DNA of 31,800 bases from JBBQXY01 sp051004815. Lineage in GTDB: Bacteria; Chloroflexota; Ktedonobacteria; Ktedonobacterales; Ktedonobacteraceae. This document shows, piece by piece, positions 23,436-30,948 of this stretch (its first letter is position 1; every line of letters begins with the position of its first letter). The notes beneath the pieces were generated by a model. It had not been told where the DNA came from. It was given only the letters and a program-made list of their open reading frames with translations, and made no database searches. The DNA is taken from NCBI GenBank assembly GCA_051004815.1, contig JBPCJY010000086.1:1-31800 (forward strand). Reading direction: 5' to 3'. A program made the translations under genes and the position numbers.

Positions 23436-25298
23436 CTAGATTGATAGGGCGGGTTCGATTTGGGGTTGCATTTGTCGGGCCATAATGCTGATGAGGAACT
23501 CGTCGAGGGCATCGGCGGCGATGGGGGTGTCGGGGGTGAAGGGGCCGCTGCTGTGCCATAGTTTTATGTTGTTGATGTCGTTGGTGCGTTGACTTGCTCG
23601 CACCATTAATGTTCCCGCGACCTGATTTTGGGGAAGGTGCATCATAACGCGGACGCTGGCGGATTCGAGGAGGGGTTCGTTGAGCAGAAGTGCCAAGCCT
23701 TGTTCGTGTACATTGGCGGTGATGCCTTTGATACTGCGGTATTCTGTGAGGACGGTTACAGGGACATGCACTGGGAAACGGTAGGTATTGCGACGGGTCA
23801 TATGCTGCAATACGGCGCGTATGGCGGCTATAAAGAGGAAGAGGTTGAATAAGGCCCAGCCCTCTGATATCAAGAGGGCAGAGATATTGCCGCCTGTGTC
23901 TCCCAATAGATTAGCGATGCGTAGGCCGCCAATGAGCATACTCAGTAACTGCACGGCTATGAGGGCATAGTAGGGCCAGACTAGCTGCGAAATGGCGGCA
24001 AGGCCTTTGCTGGCCCCTTTCGGTGTCACTTTAAAGGACTTTGGCTCCAGACCGAGCAGGACAAGGGATGCCTTGATGAATGTTACCATTTTGAGCAGGT
24101 TATAAAGCTCCGTCTCTATTGGTCTGAAGCGACCTTTGCCCAGGGTTATGTTGGCCAGAATGCCTAACACAATGTAGGGAACGAAGCGTACAACGAAGGG
24201 CAACATGACGGTATGAATGGGCAGCACGGCTGTAAAGAGCACAATGGACGGGGCTAGTGTATAGACAAGACGCTGATAGGCTTCGAAGTAGGTGGTGATG
24301 GAGGAGAGGTAGTTGAGACGCTGAACGAAGGTCAGGCCGTGCTTGAAAAGCGGGTTTTCGCGGCGCAATACTTGCATGGCACCCTGTCCCCAGCGCAGTC
24401 GCTGCACGGTGAAGGCGAGGAAATCTTGTGGGGCGAGTCCCATCGAGAGCAGTTCGTTGTGATAGATTGATTTCCAGCCGGCAGCATGCAGACGCAAGGA
24501 GGTATGAATGTCTTCGGTGACGGTTTCGGTGGCTATACCACCCACTGAGAGCAAGGCTGAGCGGCGCATGATGGAGTTGGAGCCGCACCAGAAGGCGGCA
24601 TTCCAGCGATTTTTGCCGGGCTGAATAATGTTGTAGAAGAGCGATTGCTCGTGCCAGGTTTGGCCGGCCTGCCAGTTCGTCTTGTGCTGCACCGAGTCGA
24701 GGTTGTAGAACTCTTGCGGCGTCTGCACAAAGGCGACCTTCTCGTCTACAAAGTAGCCAAGCGTTTGGTCGATGAAGCCTGGAAACGGGATTTGATCGGC
24801 ATCAAAGATGGCGATAAACTCGCCATTGGTCTGGGTGAGCGCGGCATTAATGTTGCCTGCTTTATGAAATTTGTTGTCAGGTCGGGTGAGGTAGTGGACG
24901 TGCATGGCTTCACAGAGTTGGCGTAGGGCGGGGCGCCGGCCATCGTCCAGTACCCATGTCTCGTGTGGGTAATGTACATTCAGTGCGCCCAGGATGGTCA
25001 TGCGCAAAATCGAGAGGTCTTCGTTATAGGTGGGAATGAAGATATCGACTGTTCGTCCGCCGGGGGCGGCAGCGTGCGGGACAGGTTTGAGGTCCCATGT
25101 CATGAATAAGAACAGCGCGAAGTTGATCGCGCCATAAAGTTCTATCAGTAAAAGTGGTAGGGAGAACCAGAGAGCGTCCATATTCAAGCTGCTTGTCGCT
25201 CGCCACAATAGATAGTAGACGGTGTAGAAGAGTGCTAGCAATGCTATTGTGCGCGAAATTGGTGTCGCAAAGAATAGGTTGTGTGCTCTATTGTACAT
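23436..25298 (-). CDS. Cellulose-synthase-like GT2 membrane glycosyltransferase with degenerate PilZ domain
   Basis: A 620-aa inner-membrane processive beta-glycosyltransferase. N-terminal membrane helices (about 15-70) precede the GT2 domain with Asp118/119 (VLDDGR), DAD 166-168, TED 261-263 and QRLRW 299-303, all the catalytic signatures. More membrane helices follow (about 350-490), then a PilZ-like tail. The tail keeps RNTYR at 503-507 (RxxxR) but has NVHEQG at 529-534 where PilZ needs a Ser (D/NxSxxG), so c-di-GMP control may be weak or lost. The product is probably cellulose or another beta-glucan; no bcsB, bcsC or bcsZ gene is in the window. It looks monocistronic. Confidence 0.88.
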   Translation of the reverse strand: MYNRAHNLFFATPISRTIALLALFYTVYYLLWRATSSLNMDALWFSLPLLLIELYGAINFALFLFMTWDLKPVPHAAAPGGRTVDIFIPTYNEDLSILRMTILGALNVHYPHETWVLDDGRRPALRQLCEAMHVHYLTRPDNKFHKAGNINAALTQTNGEFIAIFDADQIPFPGFIDQTLGYFVDEKVAFVQTPQEFYNLDSVQHKTNWQAGQTWHEQSLFYNIIQPGKNRWNAAFWCGSNSIMRRSALLSVGGIATETVTEDIHTSLRLHAAGWKSIYHNELLSMGLAPQDFLAFTVQRLRWGQGAMQVLRRENPLFKHGLTFVQRLNYLSSITTYFEAYQRLVYTLAPSIVLFTAVLPIHTVMLPFVVRFVPYIVLGILANITLGKGRFRPIETELYNLLKMVTFIKASLVLLGLEPKSFKVTPKGASKGLAAISQLVWPYYALIAVQLLSMLIGGLRIANLLGDTGGNISALLISEGWALFNLFLFIAAIRAVLQHMTRRNTYRFPVHVPVTVLTEYRSIKGITANVHEQGLALLLNEPLLESASVRVMMHLPQNQVAGTLMVRASQRTNDINNIKLWHSSGPFTPDTPIAADALDEFLISIMARQMQPQIEPALSI

Positions 25299-25436
25299 GG
25301 ATATCCCTCGATAGATGTCCTGTCTTTGTTATAAATATGTTTCTATGTAAACTATTCGGCAGTATCAGGCAAAAGAGTAGGAGGGCTATGCAGGGCAATC
25401 GCATCCGTGGGGGGAACGTGATACAATGGAGACCGC
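25299..25436. other. Intergenic region upstream of the GT2 gene
   Basis: I see no open frame here. It must carry the promoter of the minus-strand GT2 gene at 25298. The intact MITE lies immediately to its right. Confidence 0.4.
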
Positions 25437-25610
25437 TCAGGGGAGGCTTTCACTCGTAGGTTTTTTGGAATGGAACAGGGAAAGTGGGAACTGTCATTCT
25501 GAGCGCCGCGAAGAATCTCTGTGCAGCCCGACGAGAGCTTCTTCGCGTCGCTCAGAATGACAGGCGAAACCGCGCGCTTCAAAAAACCTACGAGTGAAAG
25601 TCAGGGGAGG
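25437..25610. mobile_element. Intact MITE with 20-bp perfect terminal repeats and 10-bp target duplication
   Basis: CTTTCACTCGTAGGTTTTTT at 25447-25466 is exactly repeated in inverse at 25581-25600. Directly outside both ends is TCAGGGGAGG (25437-25446 and 25601-25610), a perfect 10-bp duplication. Inside, 25491-25563 forms a second long imperfect hairpin starting CTGTCATTCTGAGC, shared with the copies at 23224 and 26934. At 154 bp it has no transposase and would depend on one supplied in trans. Confidence 0.92.
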
Positions 25611-25650
25611 GGGGTGATGAGAGTGGGTTATGATACAGAAAGAGTGAGAA

Positions 25651-26850
25651 ATGCTGCTCTATTGCAGAAGGCGAGGCGGTCTGAGTTTCCTGCTGCTGCT
25701 TGCCTTGTTTTTGTCGGCGTGTGGCGGAAGTAATGCGCTTATTCTTTACGATCCCAATGTTACACCTGTTGTTGCTATTTCTCCTCATTTGGCTCCTACT
25801 ACTCTCAGTGGAGGGGCTGCCTGGATTCATAATTGTCAGGCTGGTTGGAAGGCGTATCAGGCTCAGCCTACGTATAGGGATGGAAAGGGAGAGGAAAAGC
25901 CGAGAGATGTGTATCTGTATGGGCATTTTTGGCTCCAACCGTCGGATGGGAGTTTGTGGGACTATATCCAGCATGGGCAGCCTGAGAAGGAGCGATGTAT
26001 CGAGAATGTGCTGCAAGTTGCTCATCAGAACCATGCCAGGGTGTACGGGGTTTTGGGGATTGACCTGGGGGCAGGAGCCTGGACGAAGGATGATGTCGTT
26101 GCCTATACACAAAGGGCGGCGCAAGATGCTTCCGTTCTGCAACCTATTATTCACAGGTTGGATCAGTACCACTATGATGGTTTGGTGAACGATATCGAGG
26201 CAGGAGATGAGCAGAATCCGGCGGCATTTACGGCATACAATACTCATCTGCGGCAGTTGCTTCATAGCGATAGTTCTCAACTGCTGCTGGGGACGACGCT
26301 TATCGCGAAGACGACTGTTCTGAGTACGACATGGCAGAATTGGCAGGGTTTAGTGGCTGGTGCGGTTGATTTTGTGGTGATTATGGCCTTTGATCACGAT
26401 ACGATTTTCACTTATCCCTCACCTATTGTGGATACGGGCTGGCTGCAACGCATTTATAGCTATCTCAACAAAAGTCCTCAAGTGGCGGTTGAGTGGGAAT
26501 TGCCGACGTATTGCAGGATATGGAAGTTAGGTGCGGGGTGGTCGAATCAGACGTGCGAATATCCAGATGCCGTGAAGCTGGTGCATGATGTGCAGGCTGG
26601 GACGGGAGGCAAGATGTTGGAGGATCGTTCGCAAGCTGTTGATAATCCCTACATCCATTACACGGATACGAATGGTGTTGAGTCGTATCTTTATTATGAG
26701 ACACTGCCAAGCCTGATGAGGCAGACGGAGGCAATACAGAGTCTGGTGGGGAAGCAGTGCATGTATGTGTCTTTTTGGGATGACGATACGGGGGAGCCGC
26801 AGACGTTGTGGCCGTCGCTTAATCAGCAGAGGGCAGTGAATCTTTGTTAG
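25651..26850 (+). CDS. Lipoprotein with GH18 chitinase-like domain
   Basis: A 399-aa secreted lipoprotein. Residues 1-23 are a type II signal (Arg-rich then hydrophobic) with lipobox LSAC and Cys24. The remainder fits a GH18-type TIM barrel: YDGLVNDIEAG at 175-185 corresponds to the DGxDxDxE motif, keeping Asp176, Asp181 and catalytic Glu183 but lacking the second Asp. FVVIMAFDHD fits the following barrel strand with the conserved MxYD-like segment, and a late W-rich strand (MYVSFWDDD) closes the barrel. It may bind or cut chitin- or peptidoglycan-like polymers at the cell surface. The start has a modest GAAAGAG upstream. Confidence 0.75.
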   Translation: MLLYCRRRGGLSFLLLLALFLSACGGSNALILYDPNVTPVVAISPHLAPTTLSGGAAWIHNCQAGWKAYQAQPTYRDGKGEEKPRDVYLYGHFWLQPSDGSLWDYIQHGQPEKERCIENVLQVAHQNHARVYGVLGIDLGAGAWTKDDVVAYTQRAAQDASVLQPIIHRLDQYHYDGLVNDIEAGDEQNPAAFTAYNTHLRQLLHSDSSQLLLGTTLIAKTTVLSTTWQNWQGLVAGAVDFVVIMAFDHDTIFTYPSPIVDTGWLQRIYSYLNKSPQVAVEWELPTYCRIWKLGAGWSNQTCEYPDAVKLVHDVQAGTGGKMLEDRSQAVDNPYIHYTDTNGVESYLYYETLPSLMRQTEAIQSLVGKQCMYVSFWDDDTGEPQTLWPSLNQQRAVNLC

Positions 26851-26856
26851 GGGGGA

Positions 26857-26901
26857 TTGTGACAGTTGTGACAGTTGTGACGGTTGTAGCGATTGTAGCA
26901 G
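26857..26901. repeat. Five 9-bp tandem repeats
   Basis: Units of TTGTGACAG (three nearly identical copies, 26857-26883) followed by two diverged units (TTGTAGCGA, TTGTAGCAG) directly after the GH18-like gene's stop. One plus-strand frame gives a Val/Ala/Thr run, but no credible gene starts here. Confidence 0.8.
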
Positions 26902-26933
26902 TTGTTTTTAGTAAGCCCTCCCCCGCCACAAAG

Positions 26934-27041
26934 CTTACACAGGTAGGTTTTTTGCACCACCCCATTCCAGACCCTGTCATTCTGAGCGCAGCGAAGAATC
27001 TCTCGTGGCACGGAGATTCTGAGCGCAGCGAAGAATGACAG
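26934..27041. mobile_element. Partial MITE copy with an inverted stem segment
   Basis: It has the left terminal repeat (CTTACACAGGTAGGTTTTTTG, 26934-26954) and the internal stem start CTGTCATTCTGAGC at 26974, but no right terminal repeat before the RepA-like gene. The right half of the stem at 27013-27041 has a 13-base block (27020-27032) in inverted orientation relative to the expected sequence, so the arms are direct rather than inverted there. The element supplies the stop and last codons of the RepA-like ATPase. Confidence 0.8.
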
Positions 27042-27846
27042 GGGGGCGGGATTCGGAGGTACCTTTGCTGAGGTGACGTATGATGAGGATGGCACAGCTG
27101 GTACGCTCGGCCAGTTGTGATAGTGGGGTGAAAACTGCTCTGATATCCTGGTCACGGGATGCGTCAATGCTGTGGCCCAGCACGGCCATGAGAGGGTCCA
27201 GAACGATGAGGCGAGCGTTTGTGCGTGTCATCGCTGCTTCCAATACGGCAAGGTCAGTTGAAAGGGAGAAGGGACGATCAATTAGGAGCTTCTTTTTTTC
27301 GTCCAGGCTTACTACGGTGTTGAGTAGAAGGACGTGGGAAGGGTTTCCTCCGGCGGCTGCCAGGCGTGGTTTGAGTGTGTCACTCGCGTCATCTTCGGGG
27401 GCGATCAATATGACACCTCCTTGTGTGACTGGGGTGCCGTCTGGCATGGGATGGCCAGTGGAGACAGAGGCGGCAAGGGCGATGGCGAGTAGGGATTTGC
27501 CCATGCCTGGGTCGCCGTCGAGAATGGTGAGTTTGCCCAGGGGGATACGTTTTTCCCAGAGCCAATGCACTTCCTGCATTTCTACGTCTGAAAGTAACAA
27601 TCCTAGTGCTTCGTCGGAAGTTAGGGTTGGTTGAGGTTGTGCTGGGTGAGTCAAGGCGGGAGTTTCGTCTGGTTTGATGGCGAATTTGGCAAACTCGTCT
27701 ATGCCTTTGAGGGCTGTTTGGATTGATTGTTCGCTTGCGCCTTTGCTGCGCATGATCTGCACCATGTTGGTGAGGATGGCGTTCCTGCGTTTGAGTTCAT
27801 GTGCGCGTTTGAGTTCTAGTAGTGTTTTGTCTAGCTTTTTTGTCAT
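26977..27846 (-). CDS. RepA-like AAA/RecA-fold ATPase, truncated by a MITE
   Basis: A 289-aa protein of the AAA_25/RepA hexameric-helicase-like group, often found on plasmids, phages and integrated elements. Walker A GDPGMGKS is at 111-118, the APEDD acidic motif at 149-153, Walker B RLIVLDPL at 212-219, and the end of the core at LIIRHLSKG (254-262). In intact relatives the RHxxKG motif is followed by a GS-rich strand and more than 50 further residues. Here it runs from about residue 267 into sequence of the MITE at 26934-27041 (VILRCAQN and onward) and stops. It is probably non-functional or altered. The N terminus (about 1-60) is a helical segment of unknown role. Confidence 0.75.
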   Translation of the reverse strand: MTKKLDKTLLELKRAHELKRRNAILTNMVQIMRSKGASEQSIQTALKGIDEFAKFAIKPDETPALTHPAQPQPTLTSDEALGLLLSDVEMQEVHWLWEKRIPLGKLTILDGDPGMGKSLLAIALAASVSTGHPMPDGTPVTQGGVILIAPEDDASDTLKPRLAAAGGNPSHVLLLNTVVSLDEKKKLLIDRPFSLSTDLAVLEAAMTRTNARLIVLDPLMAVLGHSIDASRDQDIRAVFTPLSQLAERTSCAILIIRHLSKGTSESRPPVILRCAQNLRATRDSSLRSE

Positions 27847-27980
27847 GTGGGGGGTGCTACTTTCTTAGGTTGTTGGTGAGGGTAGGATGAGGGTTGAGGT
27901 AAGGTTGGTTGCAAGTGGTGAGGTAATTGTAACATATTTTGGGAGTGAGAAGCAAGGGAAGGGTGATAGGGCAAGGCTTG

Positions 27981-28280
27981 TTAATATTTGCTGCCTGGTA
28001 TACGAGTATAAAATGTGCCAAATCCTGGAAATGTTACCTTGTTTCCTTCTTTAAGCTGCTCCTGTAGCTCGGCTAAAATCGAAGTCAACGCGGTTCTATA
28101 GTATTTTTGAGTTCGTTGATTCTTCCTGGAAAGCAGTTTGACAAACTCTTCTGAATACATAACCGTATCGTAGAGCAACCATACTAGCGTGTCAATACGT
28201 GCTTTGCTGCCTTGATCGCGATCTTCGATGAGACTTCGTTCAGATTTTTGGGGGGTCGCTGTTTGTTCATTCTGCGACAT
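27981..28280 (-). CDS. Short HU-like DNA-binding protein without the beta-arm
   Basis: A 99-aa protein whose second half reads like an HU/IHF core: helical YYRTALTSILAELQEQLKEG, then NKVTFPGFGTFYTRIPG, equivalent to the HU GFGTFEVR strand. It ends there, lacking the about 35 residues of DNA-intercalating arm and C-terminal helix of normal HU (about 90 aa). The N-terminal half is an unrelated polar/helical extension. It may dimerise but bind DNA poorly, or it may be a truncated gene. No good ribosome site precedes the ATG. It is divergent from the kinase gene at 28434. Confidence 0.6.
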   Translation of the reverse strand: MSQNEQTATPQKSERSLIEDRDQGSKARIDTLVWLLYDTVMYSEEFVKLLSRKNQRTQKYYRTALTSILAELQEQLKEGNKVTFPGFGTFYTRIPGSKY

Positions 28281-28371
28281 GGGCGGTTGGAAGATGTTCG
28301 TATTTTTATTCGGGCGTAAAGGATAAGACGAGCTAGGTACTAAGAATTTCCACTAAGCACTCCTTCTCAGG

Positions 28372-28377
28372 TATAAT
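28372..28377 (+). promoter_or_regulatory. Predicted -10 box for the kinase gene
   Basis: TATAAT about 57 bases upstream of the kinase ATG. The hexamer 17 bases further up is a poor -35 match, so this is a candidate only. Confidence 0.35.
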
Positions 28378-28433
28378 CGTAGATGAAGAACGCCGCCCTT
28401 TAATCAGATCATATTATCGTTGAGGTTCACAAG

Positions 28434-29678
28434 ATGTCTTCGAGGAAACAAAAGGTTTTTGAAACGCCATTTAACCAGTACACTGCCACCGCCGTTATAG
28501 GAGAAGGAGGTGCAGGACGAGTCTATAAAGTTACTGGTGATGATAACAAGGCATTCGCAATCAAGCTCCTGTATGCCGAGAAAGCAACCCACAAGAATAT
28601 GAAGCGATTTCAGAATGAGGTAGACTTTTGCAGCAGGAACTCCCATCCCAATATCATTGCAGTTCTCGATAGCGGGAATGTAATAGACGGCAAAAAGGAC
28701 TCACCATTCTATATAATGCCACTTTATACTACCTCCCTTAGAAAATTGCTCAAAGCAAGAATATCCCCAGAAAAGGTTCTTTACTATTACTCGCAGCTTC
28801 TGGATGGCGTGGAAGCAGCCCACCTACTCCATGTGGTTCATCGCGATCTGAAACCTGAAAACATTCTTTATGATGAGATTCAGGACCGTCTTTTAGTCGC
28901 TGATTTCGGCATAGCGCACTTTGAAGTGGAGGACTTGTATACCGCTGCTGAAACTTCGCCAAATGATAAGCTTGCCAATTTCCAGTATGCATCCCCTGAA
29001 CAACGCACACGCGGTGCTAAAGTGGAGTACCCAGCTGATATTTACGCACTAGGACTCATACTAAACGAGATGTTCACAGGATTGATTCCTCATGGAACCA
29101 GGTACAAAACCATTAGCGATGTAGCACCTGACTATGACTACCTGGACGATATGGTCACTGAAATGTTAGATCAATCAGGGGAGAGGCGCACAAATTCTAT
29201 AGCAGAGGTGAAGCACCAGCTTATTGGCAGAGGGGTAGAGTTTGCCAGATTGCAACGCCTAAATAAACTCAAGCAAACAGTTGTACCTGTTACAGATATT
29301 GATGACCCCCTTATAAATGACCCTCCAATCTTATGCGATGCCAAATACATACGAGGGGTACTTCATCTTGACCTAAGCCATCCTGTCAATGATAAATGGA
29401 TACGTGCATTGCACAATATGGGTTCGTTTTCCTCAATGGGCAAAAGGCCAGAGCATTTTGACATTTTGGGAGATAGAGCGTCTACACGGGCAGAAGAGCA
29501 GGATGTACAGCGAATCGTAGACTTCTTCAAGGAATGGCTACTGATTGCAAACCGAAAGTATGAACAAATGATACGAAATGAGAGACGGGAAGAGGAAGAA
29601 CGGCAGCGCAGAGAATTGCAGATGGAAATCGAAGAGCTAGAGCGCCAGAAACGGGTACGAGGAAGCTTGAGAATATAA
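28434..29678 (+). CDS. Ser/Thr protein kinase with coiled-coil C-terminal region
   Basis: A 414-aa soluble Hanks-type kinase. Glycine loop GEGGAGRVY at 23-31, Lys44, catalytic HRDLKPEN at 136-143, DFG 157-159 and SPEQ (APE-like) at 187-190 are intact, so it should be active. Residues about 290-370 form a domain I do not recognise (RGVLHLDLSHPVNDKWIRAL). Residues 375-407 are a Glu/Arg-rich coiled coil. No membrane segment and no PASTA repeats. GAGG lies 8 bases before the ATG. It overlaps the convergent membrane-protein gene by 42 bases. Genes with such free-standing kinases occur in defence or stress loci; that role is not shown here. Confidence 0.85.
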   Translation: MSSRKQKVFETPFNQYTATAVIGEGGAGRVYKVTGDDNKAFAIKLLYAEKATHKNMKRFQNEVDFCSRNSHPNIIAVLDSGNVIDGKKDSPFYIMPLYTTSLRKLLKARISPEKVLYYYSQLLDGVEAAHLLHVVHRDLKPENILYDEIQDRLLVADFGIAHFEVEDLYTAAETSPNDKLANFQYASPEQRTRGAKVEYPADIYALGLILNEMFTGLIPHGTRYKTISDVAPDYDYLDDMVTEMLDQSGERRTNSIAEVKHQLIGRGVEFARLQRLNKLKQTVVPVTDIDDPLINDPPILCDAKYIRGVLHLDLSHPVNDKWIRALHNMGSFSSMGKRPEHFDILGDRASTRAEEQDVQRIVDFFKEWLLIANRKYEQMIRNERREEEERQRRELQMEIEELERQKRVRGSLRI

Positions 29679-30041
29679 CTTCTCTTTGTAGTAAAACAAC
29701 TGAAACATAGGAGATGTGTAAAATATGGCTATGAATGCAAATATCAGGCAACAAGTTATTAAAAAACCGATATTTATAGCAACGTTGCCTTGATTACGTA
29801 ACTTGAGCACAATCTGTCTCGGATTTGTCACAAGCTTATTTTTAATCTTGATTTCAACTGGTATTTGTGATGTTTTATTGAAGTTAGCAATTGGGGCATT
29901 AGAAATAACCTGATAGGTGATTAGCTTTTTAGTAGTTTGTTTACGGAAAATAAGATAAGCGACCCCAGCCCCAATAATAGTTAGAGTAAATGGATCATGC
30001 CAAAAGTCTGGTGGCTGATCGGCTAGAAGATCGAGCAGCAC
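29637..30041 (-). CDS. Small membrane protein of unknown function
   Basis: A 134-aa protein with two hydrophobic helices: near the N terminus (LTIIGAGVAYLIF, about 19-31) and near the C terminus (IGFLITCCLIFAFIAIFY, about 91-108). A polar/beta stretch lies between (TYQVISNAPIANFNKT, later RQIVLKLRNQGNVAIN). The middle reads like the start of a longer family of single-helix proteins whose soluble beta domain goes on further, so this one may be shortened. It overlaps the kinase gene's last 14 codons in the opposite direction. Function unknown. Confidence 0.5.
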   Translation of the reverse strand: MLLDLLADQPPDFWHDPFTLTIIGAGVAYLIFRKQTTKKLITYQVISNAPIANFNKTSQIPVEIKIKNKLVTNPRQIVLKLRNQGNVAINIGFLITCCLIFAFIAIFYTSPMFQLFYYKEKLYSQASSYPFLAL

Positions 30042-30275
30042 CGCTAACTTCCTCCTCAGCAGTAATTAATTTGGAAGTATAATACTACACTTAATCTATC
30101 GTGTATAGGGCATTAGAAATAATAAGAAATCCTGCATCAATACCAACCGTCTGATCCGAAAACGTGCTAAAATTGGAGTATATAAATAGACAAGAAATCA
30201 AAAAGCAAAGTCGGCTGGGAACGCCGAATAATCATACCACAATTGGATTACCAATGATTAGGAGATAATAACACC
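30042..30275. promoter_or_regulatory. Intergenic region with a small inverted repeat before the next gene
   Basis: ATTGG-ATTA-CCAAT (30242-30255) lies just before the ribosome site GGAG (30261-30264) of the gene at 30276, and could be a binding site or hairpin affecting translation. An A/T-rich TATATAAAT occurs near 30179-30187 and could be part of a promoter. No other gene is seen. Confidence 0.35.
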
Positions 30276-30626
30276 ATGACAAATCACCCAGAGACACCAG
30301 ACGAATTTATCGCGAGGAATTTGGCGAAAGTTCAAGCTGGCAAAGAGGTTGCTAATCTGAACAGTCAAGCGAATGGAGAAGTTCAGGTAAAGGTGGAAGC
30401 TCGCACGTTCCTCAAGAAAGGTGGAAATAGTAATGAGTTGTTTATTTATGAACGGTTACGCGGTTCGTGGGTAGCAGATGCAGGTGAGGTCATTGCATAT
30501 CGCACTGCTTACTACACACTCAATAACAATGGGAAATGGATACGTCCGCAGGCTAATGCAATCTTTGGGCCAAGGGAGGCGGAAATGCTGTCTGTTAAAG
30601 CTCTTGCCGAGGGAACAATACTTTAA
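30276..30626 (+). CDS. Hypothetical protein
   Basis: A 116-aa soluble protein, mixed alpha/beta in look, with GSWVADAGEVIAYRTAYYTL and KWIRPQANAIFGPREAEML. It has no signal peptide, membrane helix or motif that I recognise. The ATG has AGGAGAT about 9 bases upstream. Coding is supported by that site and by even composition. A gene-remnant region follows. Confidence 0.6.
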   Translation: MTNHPETPDEFIARNLAKVQAGKEVANLNSQANGEVQVKVEARTFLKKGGNSNELFIYERLRGSWVADAGEVIAYRTAYYTLNNNGKWIRPQANAIFGPREAEMLSVKALAEGTIL

Positions 30627-30631
30627 ACTCT

Positions 30632-30942
30632 GATGGGGTTGCTACTTCATTTGAGGTATTTGTTGTGCTTGGCAATCCCATTTACGTGGCTTTAGCTGAC
30701 TTAAGAAGTGAGCCATCAGTTATCAAATGCGTTAGGGAAATAAATCTTCTTTTTCCTATACTATCTCCTTCTAGAACGCCAACCTCGCAAAAGAAAAGAA
30801 CCTGCTCCAACTCCTGAGCCTCCAACAAGAAGATAGTGATAATAAATTAGAACGTCCGTTATACTCAGTAAGAGAAACTTCGATAGAGGATGCTTTGACT
30901 CACCCATACTCTATTTATATCTGGGAACCCAATAAAAGATGA
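30632..30942 (+). pseudogene. Possible frameshifted gene remnant
   Basis: From 30632 one plus frame is open and protein-like (FEVFVVLGNPIYVALADLRS and on), with no good start codon. Near 30770 the better frame changes to NANLAKEKNLLQLLSLQQED and on, through RETSIEDALTHPYSIYIWEP to a stop at 30940-30942. Reading across needs a single frameshift. No family is recognised, so this may equally be non-coding. Confidence 0.3.
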
Positions 30943-30948
30943 AGCATA

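Noticed and set aside
23058..23444. Plus-strand open frame of 128 aa
   Set aside because: Its middle is MITE sequence and the rest shows no conserved look; the region is an intergenic gap.
26844..27038. Plus-strand open frame starting in the 9-bp repeats
   Set aside because: Its sequence is the translation of tandem repeats followed by MITE sequence, with no ribosome site and low complexity.
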